A stretch of DNA of 64,000 bases from Isoetes taiwanensis. Its lineage: Eukaryota; Streptophyta; Lycopodiopsida; Isoetales; Isoetaceae. The position numbers and the translations under genes are program-made. Below, one piece after another: positions 10,350-21,211 of this stretch. The stretch's first letter is position 1. Every line of letters starts with the position of its first letter. The notes below the pieces were generated by a model, which saw only the letters and a program-made list of their open reading frames with translations, had not been told where the DNA came from and did not search any database. The stretch lies in assembly GCA_021234155.1 (NCBI GenBank), contig JAJEKV010000160.1, forward strand, positions 847,196 to 911,195, written 5' to 3'.

Positions 10350-13300
10350 TTATATAACCTGCTGCATGGTGAACGTTGCTCCAATTACAGATTCAGCTGG
10401 TATCAATATTATTTTGTCATCCAACAACTTGTACTTGTGGTTCGTGCCTTGTAGCAGTTGATAGTAATGACCAGCTATAACCCTATCAGCAGCAAACATT
10501 CTATTTCCATAGTCGTCAATCACATCTTCCTGAAGAATATGCATCTCCTTCACGCATAGGAGGACAAAGTATGGAACATTTTCATGATTCCCTGGAGCAG
10601 CAAAAGATGCAAATATGTCTCCAATTTGGAGTACTTCAGATAGTTCTTGCTCATCAGCTGCATAAAAATCAACTAGTTCTTCTTGTTCGTCAACCTGGGC
10701 CGAACTAGGCTCCAGTTTGTGCAGCTTCCACGCACCACAATGCTTGAGATTCTCACATTCTCCCCATCTGAAATTCAAGCAACCATTACAAAAACATGAC
10801 AAGGATCTATACATGACAAGTGTTGGGTCAGCTGGATTAATAGCAGACACACAATGTATAGCTAGAGTACCAGGCAATGTCTCACAATCTGAACGAGGGT
10901 CCCTGTTAATGTCTTCTGCCATGACCTCCCATATGACTCTGTCCATTTTGCACTTCTTTAGTCTAAGCAAACCAGAAGCAGAGTTGACACCCAAAATCGG
11001 AATACCATTCTCTTTCCTTTGCTCGTCTGCAAGGAACCTTTTCTCCAAAGCAGCATGCCCGTCATGTTCTCCTTTCCCATGGTCTGAGCTAAAATAATTC
11101 CACTGCATCTTAATTCTATACCTATTATAATACTGGGCCACATTCAAATAAAAAACTCAAGAACACTTAAACTGAGCAACACACCCATCAGACCACATGA
11201 CATGATATTTGATGTGTCCAAAACCTTTTTGCATCATCCAAGTATTGTGTTTCTTGAGAGCAGCCTGAACAAAGAAAGTATTATGCTTCATAACATTGGA
11301 AACATACAAATGAACAGTTTTTTTCAGCTCGCCATTGATTTTCATCATCGTTATGTGCACCAAAATAGTTATCTGGTCATTGGACTAAACCTCCCCGAAG
11401 TGGTCGCAAAGTATAGTTCTCTGCAAAGTCCATTCTTGACAAAAGCGTAATCATCCCTCAAATTTTGCACTGATTTCTTGAATTGTTTGCTCTGCCAACT
11501 TGCTGAAAAGTTGTGAATAGTGAACTTTGTAAGGTGATGAAACATCTTGTCAAGCAATGTACCTGGCCTCTTGCTTTCAATAACAAGCTTCAGCCTCCTT
11601 GAAGTGCTAGCTTTGGAAGGTTCGTTCACGTACTTGTAAACTTGCCATTCAATGTTCTCATTCAGCGACTCTTTATCCTTATGACAGATTTGAATCTTTG
11701 CAGTGCCACAGCTCTGGCACTCTCCTTTGACACAGTCCAAACTATGCCACTCTTTACCTTACTTGTCACAGACCGTAGCACTCCACATAGCGCTAACATT
11801 TTGAAATGTTTTAGAAGGAGCTTTGCAGACGCCATTATTCTCATCTGTTGCACAAAACACCGCAAGAACATGTACAATTGGCATGAAATTTGCTTCGTAG
11901 AACACTAAATGCATTTCTGTCTAACTCAGCTTGTTCATGCTTCACGCAACAGCATGTGTTTCTCCCTTTCAACCTTCTCACACATGTAGGCTTAAGCAGC
12001 TCGAACATTCTAACGCTAATCTTCACTTCAAGATGTTCATCTTTGAACATCTCATATAATTCACTCTACAAGGAAAAAAGCAGCATGTATAAGTAAAACA
12101 TAAATTAAAACTACTTACAAATTCAAAAATGTTGCAGATATTGCATTAGTTCTATGGCAGTCAGGCCATGATTTGATATACATTCAACTAATATAACACA
12201 ATATCGTACATAATATGTACATGATATATATAAATATGTAAGAAAATGTACTTTAAGCGCATTCGGATGTACATATAAAACTCAATATGTAACAGGTCAC
12301 ACACATGTCAACGTGTGTTGGATGTATGTATTCAATACTTTTCTTATGGACATTTAAATACTTTGATGTATTACCCTATCTTTCAATAGTATCTTGAGTT
12401 CATGAAAGCTCAGAATGTACTAACATGTACTTGGGAACTCCGGAAACCGAGACTATAAAAACACTGCCTGACTTTCAACACATTTTCTGCCTTCTGCCAT
12501 ACTGGATGTAATTGGAAGTACATGCAAGTACTTTTTCTGTTAAACTTAGCTCGGTCAGTGCCTCTAAGTGTAAATATAAGATTTTTGTAGTTGGATGTAC
12601 TTCAATGTATATCAGATACATCCCTTGCAGGGAATGCAAATAGGATTACTAAACTTATCCGTGGTATTTTCGAAGCTAGCTTCTATCGAGCTTGCAACAA
12701 AGAGAATTATAAGAGTTAAAAACCGACTGGGGCATGTCCAAACCGGATTGAAAGTCCTTTTCTTCCGACATCCACGTACTTTGGGGAAGTTTTGGTGTGG
12801 GTTAACCATAAATCATTTACCAAGTGTTTGGTTGATTCCGGAAGCATGTCTTCCCTGGGTTGCCTTTCTACTAGTGCCCACATGTTAGCATCTGATAATG
12901 ACATGCGCTTTCTTCTAATTGCAGCTTTTGTAAGGTTTCTTGCTTGCACTTGAAGAATTCTGGAGGCTACTTTTTTTTGCTGGAGTTTTCCATTCTCACC
13001 AACAATCATTGATAACAGGGAATGCTTAGCTGCTAATTTATCATTCCTATTTGCTTGTTTCACTTCCTGCAGACCTTCCCGGATATTTTGTAGCATGGTA
13101 TCCTTCACAATTGCTTGCGCTGGATTTCCAATGGCAGGTTCAAAAAAGAAGTGCAGCCTTTCATCCCGAACAGTTTTTACTACTAAAGCCCTCCTTTGCA
13201 CAGAACATAAATCTTGAATCTGATCATATATAAATTTAACAATTTCATCAATCTTACACTTCATTTTCTTTGTCAGATTCCCGATATTGCAATCTTCTTG

Positions 13301-13372
13301 CGCCATTTCTGTTCCTTCGTTGTTCATCATGGTTCTTGCATGGTTTAAGGTTAGCTGGAGGAATTCTGGCAA
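10350..13372 (-). pseudogene. Element I transposase gene (Cys-rich, DDD-type), copy 1
   Basis: Reading on the minus strand from an ATG at 13372, an N-terminal block (218 codons, helical, Lys/Arg-rich) leads through introns to a Cys/His cluster: NTCCCVKHEQ, CTCSCG, and GECQSCGTAKIQIC (about 11990-11690). A catalytic-looking core follows: a DFAENYT-type block (frameshifted here near 11430, intact in copy 2), WSDGCVAQFKC (about 11170), and SSDHGKGEHDGHA (about 11075). The spacing of D, D and D, with a zinc cluster before them, suggests an RNase H-fold DDD transposase. I cannot name the superfamily with certainty. Sola-like is my best guess because the related Element II makes a 4-bp target duplication. 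A C-terminal block (10350-10650) of 100 or so residues is shared with Element II. Confidence 0.6.
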
Positions 13373-13589
13373 GAAGGAGGGAAACCGAGTCGGGCGAAGT
13401 TTTAGCCAGAAAGTGGGAAATTCTCCTAATGTTCAGGCGTTTCTTGGAGTGGTTAGAGCAGTGGGAATGTAATTTGCTTCATGATTGCGTTTTAGTTGAC
13501 ATGGCAAGTAATTTCGAAAAAAAAAGCTTCTTTAATATAGCTATTATGTACATAAAAAATGGTTATGTATTTGAAATGTAGGACACCCT

Positions 13590-13756
13590 AGCTTTTTTTT
13601 ACCGTGCACTACCTCGAGTAACTGTAAATTCTATAAGAACGGTGCAAAACTTGAAGGAGCTTCTTATGTAGATGATTCTAGCATAGACTGTGCTGATCAT
13701 GGGGGTGCAAAGCTGGACTGTACCGCTTGCACACACAGAGAAAATTCTGCAGCAGT
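13590..13756 (+). pseudogene. Exon of a right-handed beta-helix gene, copy 1
   Basis: The frame reads CKFYKNGAKLEGASYVDDSS followed by a short Cys-containing tail, and ends at a GT splice donor. F-x-x-N-x-A and GGA-type repeats are typical of Pmp-like right-handed beta-helix proteins. The same exon at 43812-44021 continues into three more exons. Here the rest is cut off at 13816. This copy has lost 30 or so bases just upstream, between two AAATGT direct repeats. Confidence 0.45.
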
Positions 13757-13816
13757 AAGCAACCATATATAAATTTAAAATTTTCTACAATGCAGTAAAT
13801 TTAGAGTTCCTAACAA

Positions 13817-15287
13817 CGAAATAGGTCGTGGTCACCCCGGGGATGGTAAGAAATGATTCCTCTCTACCAAAACAAAGCGTCAATAATCCTAAGTTCAGCT
13901 TGAAAAAATAACATGCGCCATAATTTGACACCAGGCCTGTAGCACAAAGCTGTCATGACAGTAACCGAGGGGTTTGAGCAGCATCACGAGTGGTCGTAAG
14001 GATCGCCATTGCGATTCTTGCGAGAACAAGTGAAGGCAGAATACAAGGAGCACATTGTGTGCTTCGTGGTCAAGTTACTATCTGGGGGATGTATAAGTGG
14101 TGTACAGAATCGCCACCGCGATCTTTCAGACTACTTTGTTTATCCAATTCAAAGTTGAGATAACACAAAAGCATAGTGAACAAAAGTATAACACATAGTG
14201 AACTCAAAAAGCATAACTCATATTGAACATGAAAACACGTGAAAATTTAAACACAATGTTATGACAAAAACTTTGTACAAAATGCCCAGCACAAAGGCGA
14301 AGGCTATATCATTGAGTCTCAAATACGCCTACGGATCAACATCATGTTGAGCAGCTATTCTTGCAATATGCTCCCTTCCAATAGCAAGGGTCCGTGGCGA
14401 GGTCCATTTCGTATATCCGGTTGTTTTACGGGATGTCAACACCCATTGCTCGTCTGCGCTCGAACACGCCTCGACATATCTTGGCTATTAAACAATTGAT
14501 CCCGCAATTGCTCGAATATTCATTAGAGGGTACCGGCTTACGCCTTTTAGGTGAAGGGTGGGGAGGTTCTCCCACTCCGGCGGCTTTCAGAAGTTTCACC
14601 ATACTCCAAATTAGGAAGGGCCTTGTCCGGTTGCTTGTCCGGTTGCTTAGTTAGCGGTGGCATTTACGGTGTCCAAGTTCGGTTCGGTGCTTCAAGCTTC
14701 TTGAAAGTTGGATCAAGTTTTGCACTGTGCCTTCTCGGGCCTGCTCTATCGGTTCCGGGTCTCCTTGATCCTTTCTTGAAGCTTTTTCGATCCGGGCCTT
14801 CTAGTATCGATCCATGTTCTTTGAGATCCGTTCCCCGTGTTATATTAATATCGGGGCTTGTCGGAACCTTGTTCTTCCGTTGCTCATCTTGCTCTTCACC
14901 TTCCTCTTCCATGTGAGGGCCTTGCCATTTTCTCTAGAATCTCGAAGAAAGATCTAAGGAAAGCGGCATACTTTGTCGTCAAACTCAAAAGCAACACTCC
15001 GTTTTCCTTGCATCAACGCTACCCTTGAGGCGTTCCTCCCGAGAAGAAATCCAAAACGCAACCTTCTAATGGTACCAGCTCCTTCACTATATAATAGACA
15101 TAAGAGGTTTTGCCTGGCTCTTGAGGACGAAGTCGCCTTCCATAGCTGCCCATGAGAATTTGGGTTTACCTGTAAAGAACTCCAAATACTTTCTTTTTGT
15201 TTTTGCATCTACATCTTCGTCGCCAGTTATCGGATATTTTGGAAGAGGAGTGCTTTGTGGTGCCTTAGTGACTTGAGTCGGTCAGCG
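13817..15287. other. Decayed region without a supported gene
   Basis: Starts exactly where copy 1 of Element I stops matching copy 2. It contains two ATCGC-N4-GCGAT palindromes (14002-14015, 14109-14122). Small open frames lack recognisable domains. Confidence 0.4.
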
Positions 15288-15289
15288 GC

Positions 15290-17879
15290 TCAAGTTGGGT
15301 TTAACGAGGCAAAGACCAACGAGCGTCCTCTGTTTATTGTCACATGGCTGACATAATACTGGAATTCTTTTATATTTTTTTTGCTCTCCCATCCTTTCTC
15401 TTCATAAGCCCCTAGGGAAACATGGGAGCTACCTTGTATCTGGCTAAGACTGTACAAACAGTTTGGCAAATGTACCGATCTGAGGAACATGACTATATGG
15501 TACACTTTTGCATGTGTCATGCCCGCAACTCGCTAAAAAATCGTGTATTTTTTCACATCCCACTGTGGTGGAAAAACTACGCATGTCTACAAAAATCAAA
15601 CCGGCATTTTTCGACACCGATCGCGGACACAAGGATGCCACTTTTTGTTACGTCTTTGCCACGATGTTTTGCTTCTCTTTCATTTTAGGGCCTCATCGGC
15701 CTCATTATAGCAACAACGACTTTCAAAAACCTGCAGTGATTACCTTGAAGCGCCTCTTTATTATAGTTTGCTTTGACGATTGAAATGCGTGGTTATGCGC
15801 AATATCCGAGAGACGTTGCTCGGGCAAAACGGAAAACATGAAGCCAACTCATCAAAATTATTGTATAGCTTCTCCGAGATAGAATTGGCATATGATAACA
15901 CTTCACGACGCATGAGTGAAAGTGTTCTCGATGTCTAGAGCCCCTCTCGACCGCAATTAAACGCGTCTGTATACCCCCTTTGCACTTTCAAGAAAAACCT
16001 TGCCTGTAAGATTTAGGTCCATCAACCCGGCTTACCTCAACATTGTTCATTCCTCGTAGGTTTCTCAGGAATGTCTTGTTGAAGAATTCCTTTGAAGGTT
16101 TCTCTGGTAATTCCCCCTGATCATCAGTGAGCTTTCGGCTTGCCCAATTGTTGACAACTTCTACGAGTTTAGACCGAGGGTGATTCTTGCATAAATAGGG
16201 GCGCTTCTCATCCTTCAGTTCCTTAACCTTAAGAGTTGTGGTAGCCACCTCGACAAAATCCTGCACAGAAGTGCTGCTTAGGATCGCGACGGCGATTTTC
16301 CTGAGCAAAGAAAAGAATAACATACCTTCCAGGCGGATGTCACTGCAGTTCCTGTTGGCCCTTGTGGAGGACATCGAATGCGTTATCTTTGGTTTCTTAG
16401 TTGTTGGAGCTTTTCAATCAGTGGTTCTTTGTATACTGTTTCTGCGATGACGTCATTGCACTGTATGGAAATCTGAATGTATTCTTTGTTGGAGAGGTTA
16501 CCATTTAATACACGACTTCTTCTTTTTACATATGCTTTCGCAAATTCCAACCTTTGCTCGACATTGCCCACGCATGTGCATAAAAACTGTGCAGCAAAAA
16601 TGCTGTGATTAGCCAGAAATAATATAAAATTGCTTGTTTGCCAATTCTTACGGTACGACCAAGTGACTAATTTCCTGCATGTGACCGACATACATTAGTT
16701 AGTCCAAGAAATTGTTCACGAAGATCGCGACCGCGATCCGCTTGAGCATATTTATATATGTAAACAATATGAGAAGAAACAAATAAATATGATGTAACAG
16801 ACCTTGTTAAAGGATCAAATGGAACGAGATCAGCCGGTGTTAGAACCTCTGTCGGGTATTTCTTGAAGCTTTTTATCGATGTAATCCGTACATGGTCATT
16901 TGTAGGACTCTATGTGTCATATTAGCGGGGGAGCTGGTTCACTTGAATCGAAAATGCTGACTCTTTGGAACCAGTTCACACCCATTGGATAATATCTTTT
17001 GAACTCCTCGAGCTTGGATGCTGTCTCCTGAGCCAGTTTCTTTTCTTCATCTGGATTAAACTTCAAATCTTTTGGCATTTTGGGATCAGTTCTCCAGGGC
17101 AATAAGTGGCTGGTAGGTGTTGCTTTAGTGAACGAGGAAGGAGTAGAAGACGTCGAAGGCTGCGCACTGTCATCCGTGGGCGCCTTTGGTATCTTTATCC
17201 TGAATGGCGGGATCCTCTTTGATGGCTGTCCTTCTAGTGCGGCAGAGTCTCCGGGGGGAAGCGATCAAAAGCATGACGGAGCTGAAGGGTCAACTCTTGC
17301 CGAACAACCAACATTTGCCGAGGGGCTACTGGCGGATTCTTTGAAGGAACAACAACATTTGCCTCTATGGGCACTACAAGATCCTTTGGAGTGGATGGTT
17401 CGCCAATAGCTTGCAAAGGGGCCACGGATCTCTTCTTTGAAACAGCCACGAGCGGTTGGTGTCCATCCTTGAAGGCGGTTTGTTGTCTTTAGTAGCCTTC
17501 AAAGCGGCCAGGAAGGAGGTTTCTTATCAGCTAAAAGACCTTTTCTGCACATGCTAAATCCAACAAGTATATCCCTGTTGCATTTAATACCCGACAAACT
17601 TAAGGAATCATAGGACGGCAATATCCAGCCAAATCCCTTAGCACTGGTGGGCATCCCCTTGCCGCTTGCCGCTTTGTTGACTTTACTCGCAATCATAATG
17701 GATGGATCATAATTCTGCCATCTCAAAACGTACTCGACAAACTGCAGCCCTTGAGTATCTTCTACGCTGCAAATTATTGCATCCTGTACATTATTTTTGG
17801 TGCCTTCCCACATAGCAATAACTATACCTAGCTGCTCGTAATCTTCTGGACCCTTCCCATTCCTAAAGAACAAACACAA
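15290..17879 (-). pseudogene. Unrecognised exon-like segments on the minus strand, probably a decayed transposon gene
   Basis: Several minus-strand open stretches have a coding look and plausible splice borders: 17499-17879 (CLFFRNGKGPEDYEQLG, then a Trp/Tyr-rich stretch), 17234-17449 (Pro/Val-rich linker), 16917-17102 (Lys/Glu-rich helix then YYPMGVNWFQRVS), 16383-16691 (Arg-rich helix with RLEFAKAYVKRRSR) and 15988-16374. I do not recognise the family. Shared context with the DUF8039-like fragment at 19564 and with the dispersed palindromes suggests a CACTA-type or similar DNA element. No intact frame spans the exons. Confidence 0.3.
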
Positions 17880-18485
17880 GTCCTTTCGGCGGTCTCCAGT
17901 TACATGAGGTTTTGCCTGTGTGATTTCAACACACCACTTCCTGCTTCTATCGGGAGTGACAATTCTGATTGGTTCTACATTGGGCCCGCGGAATAGTTCG
18001 AGGGCTGCAGAAGCAATTGAACACAGGTTAGATGCACTAGTATTGGAAGAAGATGTTCCTAAGGATCGCGGCCGCGATCCGGTTCATCAGTTGCAAACTA
18101 ATAAAGGGTGTTCTGTCACCATTATGCTGGCAAGAAACGCGGCAGCGTTCTTTACGACCAGCAAGTATTACGTTTTATATAAATTGCTCGCCACTATCGC
18201 GGCCGCGATTGTCTTGATCACTACCTTCCAGAAAAGAGGGAAGGTCGTGGTAACAACTATCGCGGCCGCGATCGTAGCGACCATCTAACTATCCTAAAAA
18301 GACATGGCCGAAGCTATAGAGATACCTATGCTATAAAAAATCGCGGAAATTACCTTCTTTGAGGGCGGAGGCGCGAGACATGGTGGCGTTAGAAATTTTC
18401 GGATGGCGCTTGAAATTTGCTGAAGGCGCTAGAAATTTTCGCGAGGCTGATCAGAAAAATGAACGCCTCTTTTTATAGACATCGC

Positions 18486-18588
18486 CATTATGACGGGCGC
18501 CATTATGACGGGCGCCGTCCTTATGACGGGTGCCATTATGACGGGCGGCGTCATTATGACGGGCGGCGTCATTATGACGGGCGGCATA
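18486..18588. repeat. Tandem repeat of about 16 bp, ATTATGACGGGCGCC type
   Basis: Seven or so consecutive units of ATTATGACGGGCG(C/G)C with small changes. Immediately upstream (18380-18450) a looser repeat of GGCGCTAGAAATTTTCG occurs. Both sit inside the zone carrying the palindromic motif. Confidence 0.8.
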
Positions 18589-18770
18589 TTCCACCATTAC
18601 CCCAAAAAGCAACCCCCAGCTTAGCAACGTACGGGACGGTGACACGTGAGAATTTGTGTGAGAGTGACTGTGGGGCAGTTGGAAAGGACAGCAAATCACC
18701 CACGGCATGTCAGTTTAAATTGGATAGGGACAGGGACATTAGGGCATAGAAAGGTCCCGCCCGTCTTACC

Positions 18771-18800
18771 GCATTTGAAATTCAAATCCAATTCAAATGC
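18771..18800. repeat. Short perfect inverted repeat
   Basis: Arms GCATTTGAA (18771-18779) and TTCAAATGC (18792-18800) with a 12-base loop. It could form a small hairpin. No function assigned. Confidence 0.6.
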
Positions 18801-19563
18801 GCTAAGACCCTCCAACAATTTCATTGTTGCAAAGCTTGGGAAGGAGTTGTTCGAGGCGCCGGAGTTAATTTGAAGGCGCTATGTTGGGTTACAATGGCGC
18901 TCCGATGAATTTCAAAGCATCCAAGCATATTAGACGTTGTAGAATTCAGTGAAGGCCAAAAACAGGCAAGTTCATTCATTAAACTGTGTTTTCAGTTAAA
19001 TATGCCGCATGCACCCTTTTTTGTGTCTGGTAAATCAAATCCCGTTCTAATTTGGTAATATAGATTGCCTGTATCAACAATTCTTAAGATGTTCCTGTTT
19101 GTAGGCGTTGATGTCATTCATCTTCCTCTGACACAGGTGATCCTTGAGGCACAGCTAGCAGTCATCCGGATCGCGAAGGCGATCTTTCCGAACATATTCT
19201 ACACTAAGGTACCATTTAATGCTCTCCCATAGAGTTACACATCAAGGGTTATTGATTCATCTACTTCTCCCGCAGGTCGTCCCTACGACACAGCTAGTAC
19301 TCGTCCGGATCGCGAAGGCGATTTTGCGCAGCATAATCTAGACAGGCACGTATAATCTAGACTATGGTATCTGCTTGATCTAGGAGACTATGTTAGCTGC
19401 TTGCTCTAGGCACGTACAATCTAGACAGGTGTATCTGCTTGCTCTAGGAGATCGCGGTCGCGATCCTGCTAACCACGTCCTTGCTTAAACTTGGTCTGTC
19501 TGGCTAACGTGAAAGTGCTCTGTGACATCGCGGCCGCGTTTTAACTGAGCAATAACGTCCATT

Positions 19564-20013
19564 GTGCTTGCAGACATGGCTGCTTCGAGGTCCATACTAT
19601 TCCATGGAGTCAAAGTGGGCGAAGGAAAAGTACATGCCTTCGACAAGCACCACAACTTGCCCTTGCCGAGAGATAGCGTTGTAGTGTCTATGGAAGTTAT
19701 TCTCGACGGAAGCATTGGTTTGCCATATCCTGAACCGGAATTGACAACACTCGCGGATTCGCGAGGGAGTTTTATTTTGTGGCCAGCGCAGTGGATAGCT
19801 ACCCTTACACAAGAACCTGAAATATCCACACCGCCTGCACAGATTAAAAAAATTGATTGGCTGGGGTTGCAAGCACCGGAAAGCCCTTCCGTGAATAATT
19901 TTCGGGGAATTTCAAGGGACGAGCTAGTAGAGAAAAGTTGCACACTACTCCATGACTGCTGCAACATTCCGTATGCCCTTGGGGTCATCATCTTCATTGA
20001 CCCTAATTCATAA
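19564..20013 (+). pseudogene. DUF8039-like fragment of a plant CACTA-type transposon protein
   Basis: The 149-codon frame has the layout of the DUF8039/TNP1-like domain found beside plant En/Spm (CACTA) transposases: VGEGKVHAFD, LPLPRDSVVVSMEVILDG, an LPYPEPEL block and GSFILWPAQWI. In that family the domain precedes a Ptta/En/Spm coiled-coil region and probably binds DNA. Only this domain is visible and no CACTA terminal repeats were found. It overlaps none of the palindromes, but the nearest (19527-19540) is only 24 bases upstream. Confidence 0.45.
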
Positions 20014-21198
20014 ATATTACCTTAGGGTAATTATGTTAATCACATGCATTAAAGGAGCCAGCAAAAATCGGCTCAGGCATGTCGATTTGTGTAGATTAAT
20101 TCTATGTGTAGTTAAGATTAATCTGCGCATGCAACCTATGCTTGGTATGGATTGCATGCGTTGTTACCGATGATGAGACCACTACGGTGATCTCTAGGGC
20201 GTGGTGTAATGTCAATGTAGGCATGACCGCGTTTCCACGGAAGTAGACGACCTCGAGAGAAAGGAGGTCATTGAGGAATGCATTGATAGGAAAAGCACCT
20301 CTAGCCCCATATATGCTTTGATAGGAGGAATCTGGCCTTCACGCCCCATATACGGGAAGGACCTATCCTCCACGCTGGGCAACTAGGGTGTAGGCATGAG
20401 CGGCATATAGGCATATAGGCGCTGTCTCCACGGCCATAATGGAAGATTCACCCTCTTCCTACGCCGGGAGATTAGCCATGCATCCATGTAGATAGGTGGG
20501 GTGGTCACCATATAACCAAAATTTTATTAATAATTAATAATAGGTAGTGTCGACTTGAGGCCAATAGAGCTCGGGAGGGCAAGGAGGTCGATTGATTGAA
20601 GGCTTGCAACACAAATTTTGTTATAATGTGTTGCAAGGGATGAAGGGTACCTTAGAAGTGTAAATTTTGTATGAAATTGATAAACTTTGATAAACTTAAA
20701 TGTTGTATTAAGTAAGGTTAATAATTACCTTGCGTGGATTAAGTTATGATGTGATAAGTTAATAGGATAACGAAATAGTAATGTCTTAAACATTACCTTA
20801 GAGTAATTCTAATAATTAAGATAGTAAGTATGTAATTATAGATATTGTAAAATTAATGCAGGAATTTAAGGTGCGAAGACCTGCAACACAAATTTTGTTG
20901 GAATATGTTGCAAGGAATGAAGAGTACCTTAAAAAATAATTGTATATGAAAGTGTTAAATTGTGATAAACTAAATGTTGTGATAATAGAAACTAATAAGT
21001 ACCTTATTTTAGTAGAAGTTACGAATTGACAACTTATTTGATAATGTAATGGCGTAATAATGATTTAAAAATATTATCTTAAGGTAATCGTAATAAACGT
21101 GTAAGTATTATAGTAGTATATCGTATGCATCAGGTTGATTGCAGGTTAGGAAGATTCCAAGGTGGGGAGAACCACGATGCTGCGGACAGCATCATTTC
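20014..21198 (+). other. AT-rich non-coding stretch, probably 3' internal part of an LTR retrotransposon
   Basis: No coding potential. Two related hairpin-forming copies lie at 20603-20637 (CTTGCAACACA ... TGTGTTGCAAG) and 20880-20914, each followed by a similar AT-rich run, so the stretch is an internal duplication of about 280 bp. Between 20171 and 20510 several loose repeats of GTAGGCATGA and CCCCATATA occur. It ends in the polypurine tract. Confidence 0.45.
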
Positions 21199-21211
21199 AA
21201 GGTGGGGAGAA
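21199..21211 (+). promoter_or_regulatory. Polypurine tract before a 3' LTR
   Basis: AAGGTGGGGAGAA lies directly before the TG of the LTR at 21212. A purine-only tract in this place primes plus-strand DNA synthesis, which marks the following LTR as the 3' LTR of a plus-oriented element. A related AAGGTGGGGAGAA occurs 40 or so bases upstream. Confidence 0.7.

Larger units (their letters stand above)
8378..13816. mobile_element. Element I, copy 1 (two-strand DNA transposon), left-truncated
   Basis: This segment is repeated, nearly base for base, at 29975-35784 plus 43393-44080 (copy 2). It carries the end of a Ulp1-like gene and a NIF-like gene on the plus strand, and a transposase gene on the minus strand. 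The left border at 8378 is a truncation, since copy 2 continues further left. The right border of similarity is 13816, where copy 1 runs into unrelated DNA while copy 2 continues. True transposon termini are not identified. The repeat also includes exons of a beta-helix gene at its right end, so it may be partly a segmental duplication. Confidence 0.75.
14002..19540. repeat. Dispersed palindromic motif ATCGC-N4-GCGAT, 11 copies
   Basis: Copies lie at 14002-14015, 14109-14122, 16283-16296, 16724-16737, 18065-18078, 18196-18209, 18259-18272, 19170-19183, 19309-19322, 19451-19464 and 19527-19540; the last has one mismatch in its right arm. Centres are CATT, CACC, GACG, GACC, GGCC (four times), GAAG (twice) and GGTC. 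Four copies are therefore ATCGCGGCCGCGAT or one base off. I found none elsewhere in the window. Arms are conserved while centres vary, which fits a dimer-binding site. Confidence 0.75.

Noticed and set aside
14002-19540. CRISPR-like array from the repeated palindromes
   Set aside because: Spacing is irregular (from 50 bases to 2 kb), repeats are only 14 bp, and the sequence is eukaryotic.
20171-20190. CACTACGGTGATC as a CACTA terminal repeat
   Set aside because: No inverse copy at the other side of the 13.8-20.2 kb region and no 3-bp target duplication.
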